From assembly GCF_001625305.1 (NCBI RefSeq), contig NW_017802379.1, forward strand, positions 7,795,701 to 7,859,700: DNA of 64,000 bases, in the 5' to 3' direction. The notes below the pieces were generated by a model. That model saw only the letters and a program-made list of their open reading frames with translations. It did not search any database and was not told the origin of the DNA. Below are positions 44,501 to 60,431 of this stretch, in pieces (within the stretch, counting starts at the first letter, position 1; every line of letters begins with the position of its first letter). The translations under genes and the position numbers were made by a program. This DNA is from Branchiostoma belcheri. Its lineage: Eukaryota; Chordata; Leptocardii; Amphioxiformes; Branchiostomatidae.

Positions 44501-45814
44501 CAGGTACAGAACTTGTTTTTTTGGCTAGTCAGCACCAAGGACAGGTACAGAACTTACCTGATTGGCCAGTTAGCACCAAGGACAGGTACAGAACTTGTTT
44601 TATTGGCTAGTCAGCACCAAGGACAGGTACAGAACTTACCTGATTGGCCAGTTAGCACCAAGGGCAGGTACAGAACTTGCCTGATTGGCCAATTAGCACC
44701 AAGGACAGGTACAGAACTTGTCTGATTGGTCAGTCAGCACCAAGGACAGATACAGAACTTGTCTGATTGGTCAGTCAGCACCAAGGACAGGTACAGAACT
44801 TGTCTGATTGGTCAGTCAGCACCAAGGACAGATACAGAACTTGTCTGATTGGTCAGTCAGCACCAAGGACAGATACAGAACTTGTCTGATTGACCAGTCA
44901 GTACAGGTCTAGACATCCTGTTATTGGCCCAAATGCTTTGATAGGAGCAATGAAGTCAACACAAAAGGCTGGGTTAAAATTTAAACAATAAATTTTGAAC
45001 TTTTAATCAAACCACTGCATTGATAGACAGAGAAACTGTAACATCTAGGAAGAAAAGGACTTTCCTCAACTGTTGGGGCAAAATATGAGCATTTTTGGGT
45101 TGATTCAAAACTAGAATCTTTTCTTTTCTTTGCAAATCAGAAAAAAATGAAGAGACAAATCCGAGAACCAACACTTAGGTGTGGCCTAAGTGTGTTGAAA
45201 TGAAACATTGCATTTTATATGATAAATGTGCTGTATATTTCATTCCATATCCTTCTGTTATGTTTCTTTCAGCTTGTTTTCCATTGTTTGCACTGGTTTT
45301 GCATTTTCTGTACACCCTATTTCAGTTGAGTTTGCAGGGGTGGCAGAAAGACAAGTAGCACATAAGGCCTAGGAAGAAGCTTTTTGCCAGGTTTTCTCTC
45401 CTTATTTCACGGTAGCCAGCGCCTCAAATTAATTGGGATGGTTCTCTGAAAGTGATTATCGGTGTTACAATTCTCTTTGTATCGTAAACATGTCAATGTT
45501 GTGTGATAAAGTTGAAGTCACACAATACTTCCGAAAAACAGGTTGGGAAAGTTCATCCTGACTTCGGGACAGTTGAAATGTATTTTAGGGACAGTACTGG
45601 GACAATAGGAAGAAAAGTTAATTTCGAGGCTTGATCATGACCTTTCCCCTTGCAGAGTGACCCAGAGTTTGTTCAGTGGATGAAGGAGATAAAGGACGCC
45701 CTGATGGAGGCACAGCGGGTCATGAGCATGGCGCCAAAACAGTTCGCCAAGTCCAGCTCGGCCTCTGACCTCGGGAAGGTCCCGCTGGCACAGAGAAACA
45801 GCAACGGGAACTGA
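20332..45814 (+). CDS. GRK2: G-protein-coupled receptor kinase 2/3 (beta-adrenergic receptor kinase)
   Basis: Ser/Thr kinase that phosphorylates agonist-occupied GPCRs after recruitment to the membrane by G-beta-gamma and phospholipid. Exons: 20332-20444, 20720-20796, 26681-26754, 30110-30211, 30360-30434, 30915-30976, 31551-31602, 32012-32103, 32691-32790, 34782-34863, 35320-35450, 35771-35865, 37325-37432, 38004-38070, 39028-39128, 39698-39764, 40507-40678, 40941-41021, 41244-41380, 42170-42196, 44338 (or 44302/44278)-44430, 45656-45814; all phases agree. The N-terminus [20 protein letters not shown] is the GRK2/3 receptor-binding helix. The RGS-homology domain follows, then the kinase with [11 protein letters not shown]220, YRDLKPANILL (D318) and DLG (D336). 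After the AGC tail comes a PH domain ending in the G-beta-gamma-binding helix ([14 protein letters not shown]). Length is 688 aa with the 44338 acceptor, matching vertebrate GRK2/3 (688-689 aa), and 700 with 44302. Vertebrate GRK2 has GDCPF where this has GADSPF, one extra residue at the exon 9/10 junction. Probably the single pre-duplication orthologue of GRK2 and GRK3 (inference). Confidence 0.97.
21303..22065 (+). repeat. GGCATCCAATGCAA-family repeat split by another element
   Basis: The left end CCTTAAAGGCATCCAATTTGC and blocks through TCATCCAGAATATTTTTTG match the family. The right end (AGAATTGCATTTTATG) resumes after the insertion at 21669-22035. Confidence 0.75.
21669..22035. repeat. 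CAGGGCTCGAAAT-TIR MITE, inserted in another repeat
   Basis: Ends CAGGGCTCGAAATAC and GAATTTCGAGCCCTG are inverted repeats. GTACT occurs at 21664-21668 and 22037-22041, a 5-bp flank repeat with one extra base on the right. Internal GGGTGCACCAGTGCACCC blocks are mirrored. Confidence 0.82.
22367..22745 (+). repeat. GGATGACATCC-family MITE
   Basis: Ends are TTAGGTCACAGCATGGATAA and ATCCATAAAATTTACTTGC then TGTGGCC. Inverted relative to 15713-16234, sharing ATCACTGCATCAAAGC-type and GTTGCCATGCCAGAAGG blocks. Confidence 0.8.
23465..23844. repeat. TTAA-flanked AAAGGGGC MITE
   Basis: It starts GCTGCATTATGTAACATTT and ends GTTACATAATGCCCCTTTAA. Internal TGTTTGTTTACATTCTGGTAG is shared with 9836-10209. 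The left TTAA is not preserved. Confidence 0.78.
27382..27660 (+). repeat. CAGGGCTCGAAAT-family repeat, right end unclear
   Basis: It starts CAGGGCTCGAAATACTG and carries GGTGCAGGTAAAATTGG and its inverted counterparts (TTACCTGCACCAG). The right terminus is eroded. Related pieces lie at 24598-24790, 29760-29936 and 43880-43930. Confidence 0.6.
28048..28375. repeat. CAGGGCTC-family MITE with 5-bp target duplication
   Basis: Ends are CAGGCCTGGAAATTAAC and GTTAATTTTGAGCCCTG. It is flanked by GTAGT at 28043-28047 and 28376-28380. Internal blocks include GTGTGCCTGGTGAACAAAAG. Confidence 0.85.
28545..28855 (-). repeat. inverted sister copy of the 28048 element
   Basis: It reads AAGCCTCGAAATTAACTG, then CCAGTGGCCACTAACC, ending with GCTGGGACAATAGTAAGAAA. 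This is the reverse complement of 28048-28375, so two inverted copies lie about 170 bp apart. Confidence 0.8.
29040..29110 (+). repeat. degenerate tRNA-derived SINE head
   Basis: TAGTGGTTAGAGGCCTGC resembles an RNA polymerase III A box and GGAGTTCAAATCCCAGC a B box, at tRNA-like spacing. No intact tRNA fold or SINE tail was identified. Confidence 0.45.
29531..29562 (+). repeat. (TG)16 microsatellite
   Basis: Uninterrupted TG dinucleotides in GRK2 intron 3. Confidence 0.98.
30469..30667. repeat. TAGCCTCCGTAGCAGG MITE, perfect 9-bp duplication
   Basis: Sister of 19565-19753. Flanked by GTCTTTGTG at 30460-30468 and 30668-30676. It lies 34 bp after the exon 5 donor of GRK2. Confidence 0.93.
31130..31390 (+). 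repeat. tRNA-derived SINE, diverged
   Basis: The B-box-like GGTTCTGGGTTTGAATC is followed by a tail shared with the SINE at 51226: GGTGTAAATGAGTAGC, GATGGGACGTAAAACC, GGAGGTCCCGTGTTT and GAGCCACACC. It sits in GRK2 intron 6. Confidence 0.75.
31688..31946 (-). repeat. CACCATGGTGAC-family repeat, inverse of 7620-7906
   Basis: It is the reverse complement of the copy in the metalloproteinase gene over nearly its full length, including GAGCAGACCATGAAATTGC and the GAAGAAGAAGAGG tract. Confidence 0.78.
32165..32556 (+). repeat. GGCATCCAATGCAA-family MITE
   Basis: Ends are ATGGCATCCGATGCAATTTC and AAATTGCATGGGATGCC followed by TTTAAA, an inverted pair. It carries the family blocks GTCAATTTTCTGGTCATTC and ATGCGATGTCACTGACAG. 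Located in GRK2 intron 8. Confidence 0.8.
34079..34246. repeat. foldback repeat with two hammerhead-like arms
   Basis: Left arm (minus strand) and right arm (plus strand) mirror one another around a CACCTGTGCTGTG stem. Each arm has a TGAGGA, a GGTGAC...GTCA(C/T)C hairpin and an AAAACAT block, resembling decayed hammerhead cores. A fragment at 34333-34382 matches one arm of the repeat at 52829-52981. Confidence 0.65.
34930..35290 (-). repeat. CACCATGGTGAC-family repeat with internal duplication
   Basis: A block containing ATGACCCAACACCAC, GGTGTCTGCTACAGC and CACCAGTTACCATGGTGAC occurs twice, about 155 bp apart. It ends about 30 bp before the exon 11 acceptor of GRK2. Confidence 0.7.
35975..36286 (+). 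repeat. 5'-truncated GGATGACATCC-family MITE
   Basis: It matches the right two thirds of 22367-22745, including GTTGCCATGCC, GGAAGGTGGATGGCAG and the end GATGTCATCCATAAAATTTAC. The left terminus is missing. Located in GRK2 intron 12. Confidence 0.75.
36518..36706. repeat. TAGCCTCCGTAGCAGG MITE, perfect 9-bp duplication
   Basis: Third copy of the family, flanked by GTGATTTTG at 36509-36517 and 36707-36715. Located in GRK2 intron 12. Confidence 0.93.
37044..37069 (+). repeat. (AAAC)n microsatellite
   Basis: Six AAAC/CAAA tetramers in GRK2 intron 12. Confidence 0.9.
39220..39384. repeat. short TTAA-flanked AAAGGGGC MITE
   Basis: Ends are TTAAAGGGGCATTATGTAAC and GTTACATAATGCAGCTTTAA, with TTAA at both edges. 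At 165 bp it is the shortest copy and the clearest for the termini. Confidence 0.87.
40090..40446. repeat. GGCCACACCAATTTAATT-TIR MITE (copy 1 of 5)
   Basis: Ends are TAAGGCCAAGCCAATTTAAT and ACAAATTAAATTGGTGTGGC then CTAA, with TTCTCGGATT mirrored by AATCCGAGAA. It ends 59 bp before the GRK2 exon 17 acceptor. Confidence 0.87.
42170..42196 (+). CDS. GRK2: 27-bp microexon of GRK2 (PH domain)
   Basis: Nine codons SFALLLPME lie between TCATCAG and GTATGT, in phase 0. They align with QSLLTME of vertebrate GRK2 and restore the frame between exon 19 and the following exon. It is part of the GRK2 entry and is listed separately because automated prediction easily misses it. Confidence 0.85.
42826..43125. 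repeat. inverted repeat with GTACTGCACCTGCGCGAAACCC arms
   Basis: GCACGTTGGCAGAACGTAC plus TGCACCTGCGC on the left are mirrored by GCGCAGGTGCAGTACG and TTTTGCTGACGTGC on the right. The inside contains a CTGTATAGCCGGTATAAC block that also occurs near 11840 and 22130. Confidence 0.7.
43448..43812. repeat. GGCCACACCAATTTAATT-TIR MITE (copy 2)
   Basis: It starts TTAGGCCACACCAATTTAAT and ends CCGAGAACCAACAAATCAAA with a decayed terminal. Located in GRK2 intron 20. Confidence 0.83.
44453..45189. repeat. GGCCACACCAATTTAATT-TIR MITE (copy 3) enlarged by a minisatellite
   Basis: The left end TAAGGCCACGCCAATTTAAC lies 22 bp after a GRK2 donor. The right end is CCGAGAACCAACACTTAGGT then GTGGCCTA. The interior from 44479 to about 44903 is replaced or expanded by a 41-bp tandem repeat. 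Confidence 0.83.
44479..44903 (+). repeat. 41-bp minisatellite, about 10 units
   Basis: Unit landmarks are TTGGTCAGTCAGCACCAAGG and ACAG(A/G)TACAGAACTTGTCTG. Later units are almost identical and earlier ones more varied. Open frames of 81-148 aa through it are repeat artefacts. Confidence 0.93.
45520..45636 (-). repeat. fragment of CAGGGCTC-family MITE
   Basis: ATACTTCCGAAAAACAGG, GTTGGGAAAGTTCA and the terminal TTAATTTCGAGGCTTG match 28545-28855. It ends 18 bp before the last GRK2 acceptor AG. Confidence 0.75.
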
Positions 45815-47649
45815 CGTACAACCAAGGAATTCTTCAACCCGTGAATGTAGCATATACAAATGTGTACGTATTCACACAACATGTACTACATTATACATGT
45901 GACCAGTCGAGCCGGCTGCCCTCCCTACCCTGTACACCCCCCATGAAGCAATGGTGCAGTCCACAGCCACTATACTACGTTTTCAGTGGTGGTTTCTGCT
46001 TTGGAGCATTGCTTACGTGAGTCTCAGTTTATGGATTGTAACTAACAGTTTCTGTCTGAGTGTGTAGAGTGACTTGCTTCACAAATGATGTAGTCTTGAA
46101 CAGGAAGAATCACTACAAAAATAGTACTGTAACAGCTTTTAATAGAAAAAATGAGATCACTATGATGCCCTTTGAGTCTTGCAGTATTCCTGGCTTGCAT
46201 ATACATGTAGTACTTATTCCATGACAAATTCACATGTTATACCATGCTACAACAAAGTCATCTCACCCAACTGTACAGCCATTGGTCAGAGATAAAAGAA
46301 GAAACCATTATGCTCCATGGGGGTGGTTTGTACAGGTGGAAGTGCAGTGTGGGCTCTCTTAATTACTAACCCTACATCTTGGACTGATAACTTACCCCCG
46401 TGACGTGCAATATGTGGATGTACCTTTGTAGACTTGAGCCATTCAATACATCGTACTAGGTGGTGAGAGCTATGAAGTGGCTACATTTACGTCAATGCCA
46501 AGTTTCTACAACATATGGAGGTTTATAATAATATGACACAAAAGACAAAATGCTGCAACACCTCAAAACACACAGAAAAACAAGCTGTTACAACATCAAC
46601 AGTATGTTGTACATGTATATCGACCCCCTCTGGCGCTGTGCATTCTGGGAATTTTTACCACCCTGGCGCTATGCATCCTGGGAATGGGAAAACGGTGAAT
46701 AATATTGTAATTACTGTACATTCTTAGCTTACTATACACATTTTACTCGTAGAACCTTGGAGTTCATGTGAATGTAGCCATGTCCATAAAGGTATTCAGA
46801 CAACATACTTGTCAACTGGGGTTGTAGATTGTAGTAACATTTAATACTCTTTTAGGTACTATGATACTTGAAGGCTGGAGGCTGGACGTAAAAGTTCCTT
46901 TTACAAAGTAGTGAACTGTGCTTACACCATAGATAGGTATTTGTTGATGCGACGTACAGTACATAATGATTTTATTCCTTTAGTCCAGCTTATTTTTGAA
47001 AGTTAAGAAAAAATGGACACTTTGCTGTCAATAAGTTGCTGACAGTCGAAAATTTAATGATTGTTTCTTAATAACGATTTCATGAGGAAAGAAGCATACA
47101 TGTAGGCTTATTTAAAGTCAGATTTATCAATTTTGCACCCTGAAATTTCATGATCTAAATTGAGAAAATCCTTGTAAAACATGGTGTAGCACTTTTGCTA
47201 AATCTACAAAAGCAGGAAAAGTACTGTTGGGTTTTTTCCTGGCATAAGCACACTTTGGATGCCTAGATTGGTGACAGCGATAACTGCAAACTATAAAAAA
47301 TTACGTATACGTATATGGTCTTGTTGCAAATAATTATTTGACCTCCTTATTTTCATGACATTATTTGAATCATCAATATAATTGAGACAAAATTTGAGTC
47401 CAAGACATGATCCTATTGGTAATGATAAGTATACATGTAGTCAGGTACATTATGTATAAAGTACTAAAACGTATATTATTTACTTAAAGATTATAACCAT
47501 ATTCTTGTAATAATATTGGTACATGATTTAGAAATGCAACACATTTCGTTTCCTCACGCACTGCAATGTTGGCTCTAAGACAACAAAAACTACAGAAAAC
47601 TATACGATGTTGTAGAATCAACAAAATTTTACAATTATGAAAAGATTAA

Positions 47650-47655
47650 ATAAAG
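47650..47655 (+). terminator. candidate proximal poly(A) signal of GRK2
   Basis: AATAAA about 1.8 kb past the stop, in an AT-rich context. It would exclude both downstream MITEs from the mRNA. Confidence 0.35.
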
Positions 47656-48055
47656 GACAGAATTATTTATGACAAAAAAAAAACATTGATGGAAGCAGGT
47701 CTTCTGGAAAAGAAGTTCAAAAGTCAGTCAGAAAGAAGCTTAAAAAAAATACAATGTACATGCCCCAAATCCTGGCTCTAAAAATAGATTTGAAGCCTAT
47801 TTTTAAAATCTACTGTGTCAGGACTCTACATGATAAACTTACTCTCTATTCTGCAATTCTAGAGCCTTCAGCATTAGAATAACCAGGACGTAGACTTTCA
47901 CATTTGTCAAGTCAGTGCAATTCGATTCTCATTTTAACATCCCAAGTGTAGGATGATGTTGTTTGATAAATTTGGAAAGCCTCCTAAAGTGAGTTTGTGG
48001 TGTTGCAACTACATGTACATCACAGTACATGTATTTGTACCCAGTACATGTAGGG

Positions 48056-48432
48056 TAAGGCCACACCAATTTAATTTGTTGGTTCTCGGATTTTTTCAGA
48101 AAGACTATGAAGCCACAGGGCAAAAAAATATATAAAAATAAAACAGGTCTTGGCATCCTATTGTAGCTCCAAAAGCTATGATAGGAAGTCAATGCAAAAG
48201 GCTGGGTTAATATTTAAACAATGAATTTTGAACTTTTGATCAAACCACTGCATTGATGGAAAAACTGTAACAACCACTAGGAAAAAAAGGACTTTCTTCA
48301 ACTGTTGGGGGCAAAATATGGGCATATTTGAGTTGATTCAGAACCAGAATTTTTTTTTTTTTTTTTTTGCAAATCAGAAAAAAAATGAAGAGGCAAATCC
48401 GAGAACCAACAAATTAATATGGTGTTGTCTAA
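48056..48432. repeat. GGCCACACCAATTTAATT-TIR MITE (copy 4)
   Basis: It starts TAAGGCCACACCAATTTAAT and ends CCGAGAACCAACAAATTAAT. It has the family interior AAGGCTGGGTTAATATTTAA and an internal T-run. Confidence 0.87.
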
Positions 48433-49252
48433 TGCTGGAAAAAATTTTCTGAAAGGGAAGTTCTGCTCTACCATCTGAGGTTTTAATATGTGGTCTATTG
48501 TAAGTTTCAGTTGTGAAGAATGGTTGAATCCCATTTGTTTTTGGAGCTGTGTTTACTAATTAAAAATTCACACTTCAGTATTCATTCTTGACAGATGCAC
48601 TTAAAGGACCCATTCATGATATTAAAATCAAAACAATTTTGTCTGCCTCTGACATATCTGAATATAAGATATCTGAATCATTCTTGAGAATGAAAACTAC
48701 AGAATTCATTAATTTAGTAAAGGATGATGTAGAGCAATGTAAAATTAGGTATGACTTTGTGATGATAACTAAGATTTTACACATTCCTTGACATGAGGTT
48801 CTCAATCGCCTGTACCTCAGTGTGAAAAAAAAACAACTCTGTGTAAAGACACAATTACCATGATTAGGTATGGAAGATATTAATATGTAAGTATGAAGGA
48901 TTATAATTTAGTTGAGATTACAACAGATGGACTAAGGAAAAGTGTATTACTATCATTAGATTAATGTTAGGACATTTAATGTTTTATCTTTTAAACTTTC
49001 CACATAGTTTTGTGTTCAATACTTCAAGAGATAATTTATTACTCTAGCACAGAAACAGTGAGCTTAGATGTTGGTGGTACTTTTGAAAATACCCCTATAT
49101 TAAAAATGTTGTGTTTTGTTCTGTTAAATGTATGTATGGTATTGTTCCATGCTAAGCTTGTATTGCACATTACATGTCTGTCTCATTCCCAACTGCCCCA
49201 CTACTAAAATACATGATGTTGCCATGCTTACATATATTACTTTTAGGCCACA

Positions 49253-49447
49253 CCAATTTAATTTGTTGGTTCTCGGATTTTTTCAGAAAAAACATGAAGC
49301 CACAGGACAAAAAATAAGAAATAAAAATAAAAACAGGTCTAGGCATCCTATTATAGGACAGGTCTAGGCATCCTATTAAACGGTATGATAGGAGCCATGA
49401 AGTCAACACAAAAGGCTGAACCAACAAATTAAATTGGTGTGGCCTTA
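49253..49447. repeat. GGCCACACCAATTTAATT-TIR MITE (copy 5, internally shortened)
   Basis: Both termini are present (TTAGGCCACACCAATTTAAT and ACCAACAAATTAAATTGG then TGTGGCC), with a roughly 195-bp body in which the AGGTCTAGGCATCCTATTA block is tandemly doubled. Confidence 0.87.
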
Positions 49448-50583
49448 CACCACAAAATAAAACATGATTTGAAACATTTCTTTGAAACGGCTGTACTGTA
49501 TTTCTAATCCAGGTCCTACCTCACAAACCACTTCTCTTATACATGTACTGGGGCATTTCAACAGAATCAGACAGATATGATGTGTATTTTGAATGTTTTG
49601 CCTATTGTTCAAACATAGTGCTGTGTGTAGGATCTAGTCCCCTCTTCCCTACTCAAATACTACCATTCTGATATAGACAGTGTGAAAAGTGTGTAGTTCA
49701 GTTTTGCCTTCAACTGCATTCTCTAATTTTTGTGCCATGGAGAATTGAGACTAAAATGTATTTTGCTTAAAACATGCAATATTGGGTGCCGTACGCTGGC
49801 AATAGGCAGTATTAAGATATAAATAATCCAGTTGCTTAAGTCGGTATGACTTGAAGTGTCGCTTTTTGCCAGACCTGAGTGGAAGTTATACTTAATGACT
49901 GACGATGATTCTTAGTTAACGCATAGTGAGGACTGAGGTCTTGTTGAAAAAAAGGGGGCAATATAGAAGACACTCCTGTATATAGGGGGAAAATACATCT
50001 GTACAGTTAACTATTTTGTCTTTAGTTGTGATGTAAAAATGATGATGTGTTTGTTGTCGTTGTTGTTGTTTGTTGTTTACTTGTTGTCTGCCATGCTCCG
50101 TGCCATTTTCTGTCGCTGCAGTTGTGTACAGGACCAAAGTGAGACAAGATAAAAAGTGATACCTGTTGCTCAAATAGTAATAAAAAAAATTCTTATATGA
50201 ATAATTATATTTGTTTTCTATATGTTTTATCTCAGAATATAGGTGTAAGTTTTGGTGCATGTGAGAGCAGAGTTGTCTGTATCATACTTAATGTGTGCAT
50301 TAAGAGGGTTAGGACAAGTCTCGCCCTACAAGTATGTATGTACGCTGGGTATGTATGTATACAAAGTTTGGACTCTGGTACATGTATTTCTAGGCAGAAA
50401 ATAGATGTTATTCTGTTCTTTTGATAGAGTATAGTATATGTACTGCCCTAGTAGTTCTATGGAAGCGCCAACTAGGATTTTGAGCAGTGATAACATGTTG
50501 AACAAGGGGCTTGGAGATGCCTCTGCCAATGACTGTACCATATCTACGTGTATTTGTTAAAACTATGATGTCAAGTTTGGAGA

Positions 50584-50589
50584 AATAAA
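50584..50589 (+). terminator. candidate distal poly(A) signal of GRK2
   Basis: AATAAA followed about 25-45 bp later by a GT-rich run ending in a T9 tract. Confidence 0.4.
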
Positions 50590-51225
50590 CCGTGTCTATA
50601 TGAGAAAAGAGTTGCGTTGTTGTTGTTGTTTTTTTTTTACCTTTCCATTATTCATTTGTAGTTTTTAAGATATACTGTGCTTGTACTGTTTCCGGGGGGG
50701 GGGGCATTGTACTTTTGGGCTATCGTAGTTTTCAAGCCACGCCCCTCGTTGCCAAATCTGGAAGAGGGCCCCAAAATCCCGGGAAGCCTAGAAGTCCCAG
50801 GACATAGGCAACTGATTATAACTTATGGGCAGAAAAATTCTCAATTTCATCATTTATACAATCACAATACATGTATACCACTTTTTACCGAGCCCAGAAG
50901 CAGGCTACCATAAAAAGTCATACAATAACATATCCAGAACAAGAAATACTGTTGAAAACATGATTACAGTACGCCTCACCCTTCTCGTTGATGGCGGTCC
51001 GTACATTGTCGGTCAAGCCTCAGCGGTTCAAAAGCGCCGACTAGCAGTTCATGATACTGCAGCAGCAATTATTGCAGTAGGGCTGTACGAAGGTTCACAT
51101 TCTAAAGGGTACCACATCCAAATTTCATTAGGAAAAAAGAAAATGTTGAGCGAATGCAATTGTGTTTTTGTCTGTCTCTTACTACATGTCGAACTTTTCT
51201 TCCAAAATGCTGTTAGATTTGTAAG

Positions 51226-51500
51226 ATGGTGTGGCGCAGCGGTAGCGCATCTGGCTCAGGACCTCGAGGTCCCGGGTTCGATTCTTACCCATGTCACCGA
51301 TCCTGTGCACTTGGCACTTTACACGACTTTCCTCACTTCACTCAGGTGTAAATGAGTACCTAGCTTCGGTTAGGGACGTCCCTCAGGTAGGACGTTAAAT
51401 GGAGGTCCCGTGTTTGGGGAGAGCCACACCCCACGCACGTTAAAGAACCCACCACAAAAAAGAGTCTTGCCAAGAATTGGCCTGCCATGATGGCCTGCAA
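51226..51500 (+). repeat. tRNA-derived SINE
   Basis: A box TGGCGCAGCGGTAGC (from 51232) and B box GGGTTCGATTC (51274-51284). The tail includes GTGTAAATGAGTACC, AGGACGTTAAATGGAGG and GAGCCACACCCCACGC, shared with 31130-31390. The absence of pairing acceptor stems argues against a functional tRNA. Confidence 0.85.
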
Positions 51501-52036
51501 GGCAACCTATCTACTAGTACCTAAGAACAAGAACAAAGAATTACTTACATTTTTGTTTGTCATGCGGTATTTCGTGTGTTTTTGTAACCTTTGCCATCAC
51601 TTAAACTTAAGGCATTGCTTTGTGTGCACTTGCATTCAAAGGACGTCATCCATAAAATACAATCAATTTGGCCTTACAAACAAACACGCCACCAATGCTA
51701 CAAGATTTGATTTTTAGTTTGATAGAAAGAGAGGTAATATAGAATGACGCAGATATAAGAACTATGATGAAAACAATATGTCCTTCAACTTAAATTGAAG
51801 ACGTTTTACTTAAGAATCCCTGCGGATGCCTGACAGAGACGTTAAAGAGATGATTTCATCAACGTTCAGGAAATGTTCATTATAGCCCCATGCATTGACG
51901 CACATCCTGTAACCAAAGACCAATCAAAATCAGCCTTTCATCTAAGGACGATTTTCTTACCTGGAGGGTGGCCGTATTCTAATTAGCAAATACGTCATCA
52001 CACGTCAGTAACGTCACTACAGGTCGGTGGTATTCA
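51500..52036. other. intergenic, MITE fragment near 51628-51677
   Basis: A GGATGACATCC-family end (GGACGTCATCCATAAAATAC, then GGCCTTAC) is present. Nothing else recognisable lies upstream of the next gene. Confidence 0.5.
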
Positions 52037-52037
52037 G

Positions 52038-52046
52038 TACATAAAA
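52038..52046 (+). promoter_or_regulatory. weak TATA-like element of the 12-cysteine gene
   Basis: TACATAAAA lies about 75 bp upstream of the ATG at 52115, the right distance for a TATA box with a short 5' UTR. The match is imperfect. Confidence 0.3.
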
Positions 52047-52114
52047 CAGCCTGCTCCGACAAGTATTTCAGCAATAGTCTTTCTCTTATAGTACTACTCT
52101 CCAGCATAGAAGGA

Positions 52115-59270
<7,156 letters not shown>

Positions 59271-59316
59271 TACTAGCCACTAGTTCCCGTACAACTGTGG
59301 AGAGCGTATCCATTAC

Positions 59317-59581
59317 TATCGTGGTTAGGCCGGGTTCTCTTCGGGGCTGCAGGAGCTCTTCTCCGCCCGACTCAGCTAGGTTCCCGGTAGTAAGGTTTTT
59401 CACGACGGGAGTTCAGTTAGCCCCACCACGCTATTGTGGTGTGCTAATCAGGTCCCATGCATTCAAAACCATTACCAAAGCTCATACAAGCTTAAAACTA
59501 CCACCGGTACCGGGGACGACAGTTGAGCTGCGCGGGGAAAAACTACTAGAGCCCCGAAGACAGCCTGACCCAACCACGATA
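59317..59581. repeat. inverted repeat in the 3' UTR of the 12-cysteine gene
   Basis: The left arm (59317-59347, TATCGTGGTTAGGCC...CTTCGGGGCT) is mirrored by 59550-59581 (AGCCCCGAAG...CAACCACGATA) at about 27 of 32 positions, with a loop of about 200 bp. Confidence 0.75.
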
Positions 59582-59931
59582 ACCTGGATACCAGTCGTCG
59601 GGCAACACTATCATTATTCCAGATTCCAGTCTAGAAACTTGAGCTAATATTCCTTGTAAAAGTAGACTTTAAAATACTCTTCTTTCTTCCCTAAATGACA
59701 TAAAATTGTGTGTTCTGACTATACAGAAAAAAGTCGTCTTGAAAAGGGGTACCGATATCCCTTTCTCAGTAGTGTAGGCAATTTGAAGTTCATTCTGTCT
59801 TGTTTTAACTATTAAAGAATCCATGTCGTCTTATCTTGAGGAATAAGACAGTAATCTGGTACCTGAGATACGCCAGATCACTTGATATTGTTCACTCAAC
59901 ACACATGAATGCAGCTATGTGAACAAATATC

Positions 59932-59937
59932 AATAAA
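59932..59937 (+). terminator. poly(A) signal of the 12-cysteine gene
   Basis: CAATAAAGAG about 660 bp past the stop, followed by a T/G-rich stretch. It would place the inverted repeat at 59317-59581 inside the 3' UTR. Confidence 0.5.
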
Positions 59938-60058
59938 GAGAAGCGTCGTTTGATTGAGTGAATGTCATGTTATTATAGGAGTAATGTATACTGAATACAT
60001 GTATGTACACGTTTTCAGCTCGAAATGAGATATCAATTGCTAGTTAGCACAGGTTGAT

Positions 60059-60431
60059 ATAAGGCCATGTTGATTTGATTATATGGATGACATCCACGTG
60101 CACGCGCGCATGAATTTTCGGCCGTTTCCAAGAAAAATGTTTTAACCATACTGTAAGTCGTACAAAATAGTTGCAAAATGAGCAAATATATACTGTAAGT
60201 TGCAAAAGATATTGGAAAACGATACCAATGTCGAAGAATGCCAAAAAGACGAAAATGTAAAGAAATGAATTTGAAGAGTAGATTACTCGCGCCATGCCAA
60301 TCTTTATGACCACGTAGATTTCATAATGAAAGCAACATATTGGGGGGCCAAACTTTTTTCATTTGCACGCTCGCATCAGTTTTGGAGTTCCCAGAGGATG
60401 TCATCTATATAATCAAATCAACATGGCCTAA
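60059..60431. repeat. full GGATGACATCC MITE, long-TIR subtype
   Basis: TAAGGCCATGTTGATTTGAT then TATATGGATGACATCC on the left, mirrored by GGATGTCATCTATATAATC and AAATCAACATGGCCTA on the right. It is the reference copy for the partial elements at 4541 and 10648. Confidence 0.88.

Larger units (their letters stand above)
45815..50610 (+). other. probable long GRK2 3' UTR
   Basis: No exon-like frame is visible after the GRK2 stop. Poly(A) candidates are AATAAA at 47650-47655 and 50584-50589; the latter is followed by GTTGTTGTTGTTG, a good downstream element. Two GGCCACACCAATTTAATT MITEs lie inside. Transcript extent is inferred. Confidence 0.4.

Noticed and set aside
44164-44725. 148-aa and 81-aa frames
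   Set aside because: They are read-through of the GRK2 exon into the 41-bp minisatellite, or the minisatellite itself.
44479-44903. CRISPR-like regular repeat
   Set aside because: Units are contiguous without unique spacers and lie in a eukaryotic intron, so it is a minisatellite.
51231-51290. Possible tRNA gene
   Set aside because: A and B boxes are present, but acceptor and anticodon arms do not pair properly and a SINE tail follows.
50825-51355. 176-aa frame ending in the SINE
   Set aside because: It crosses a SINE and shows no recognisable domain; a chance open frame is more likely.
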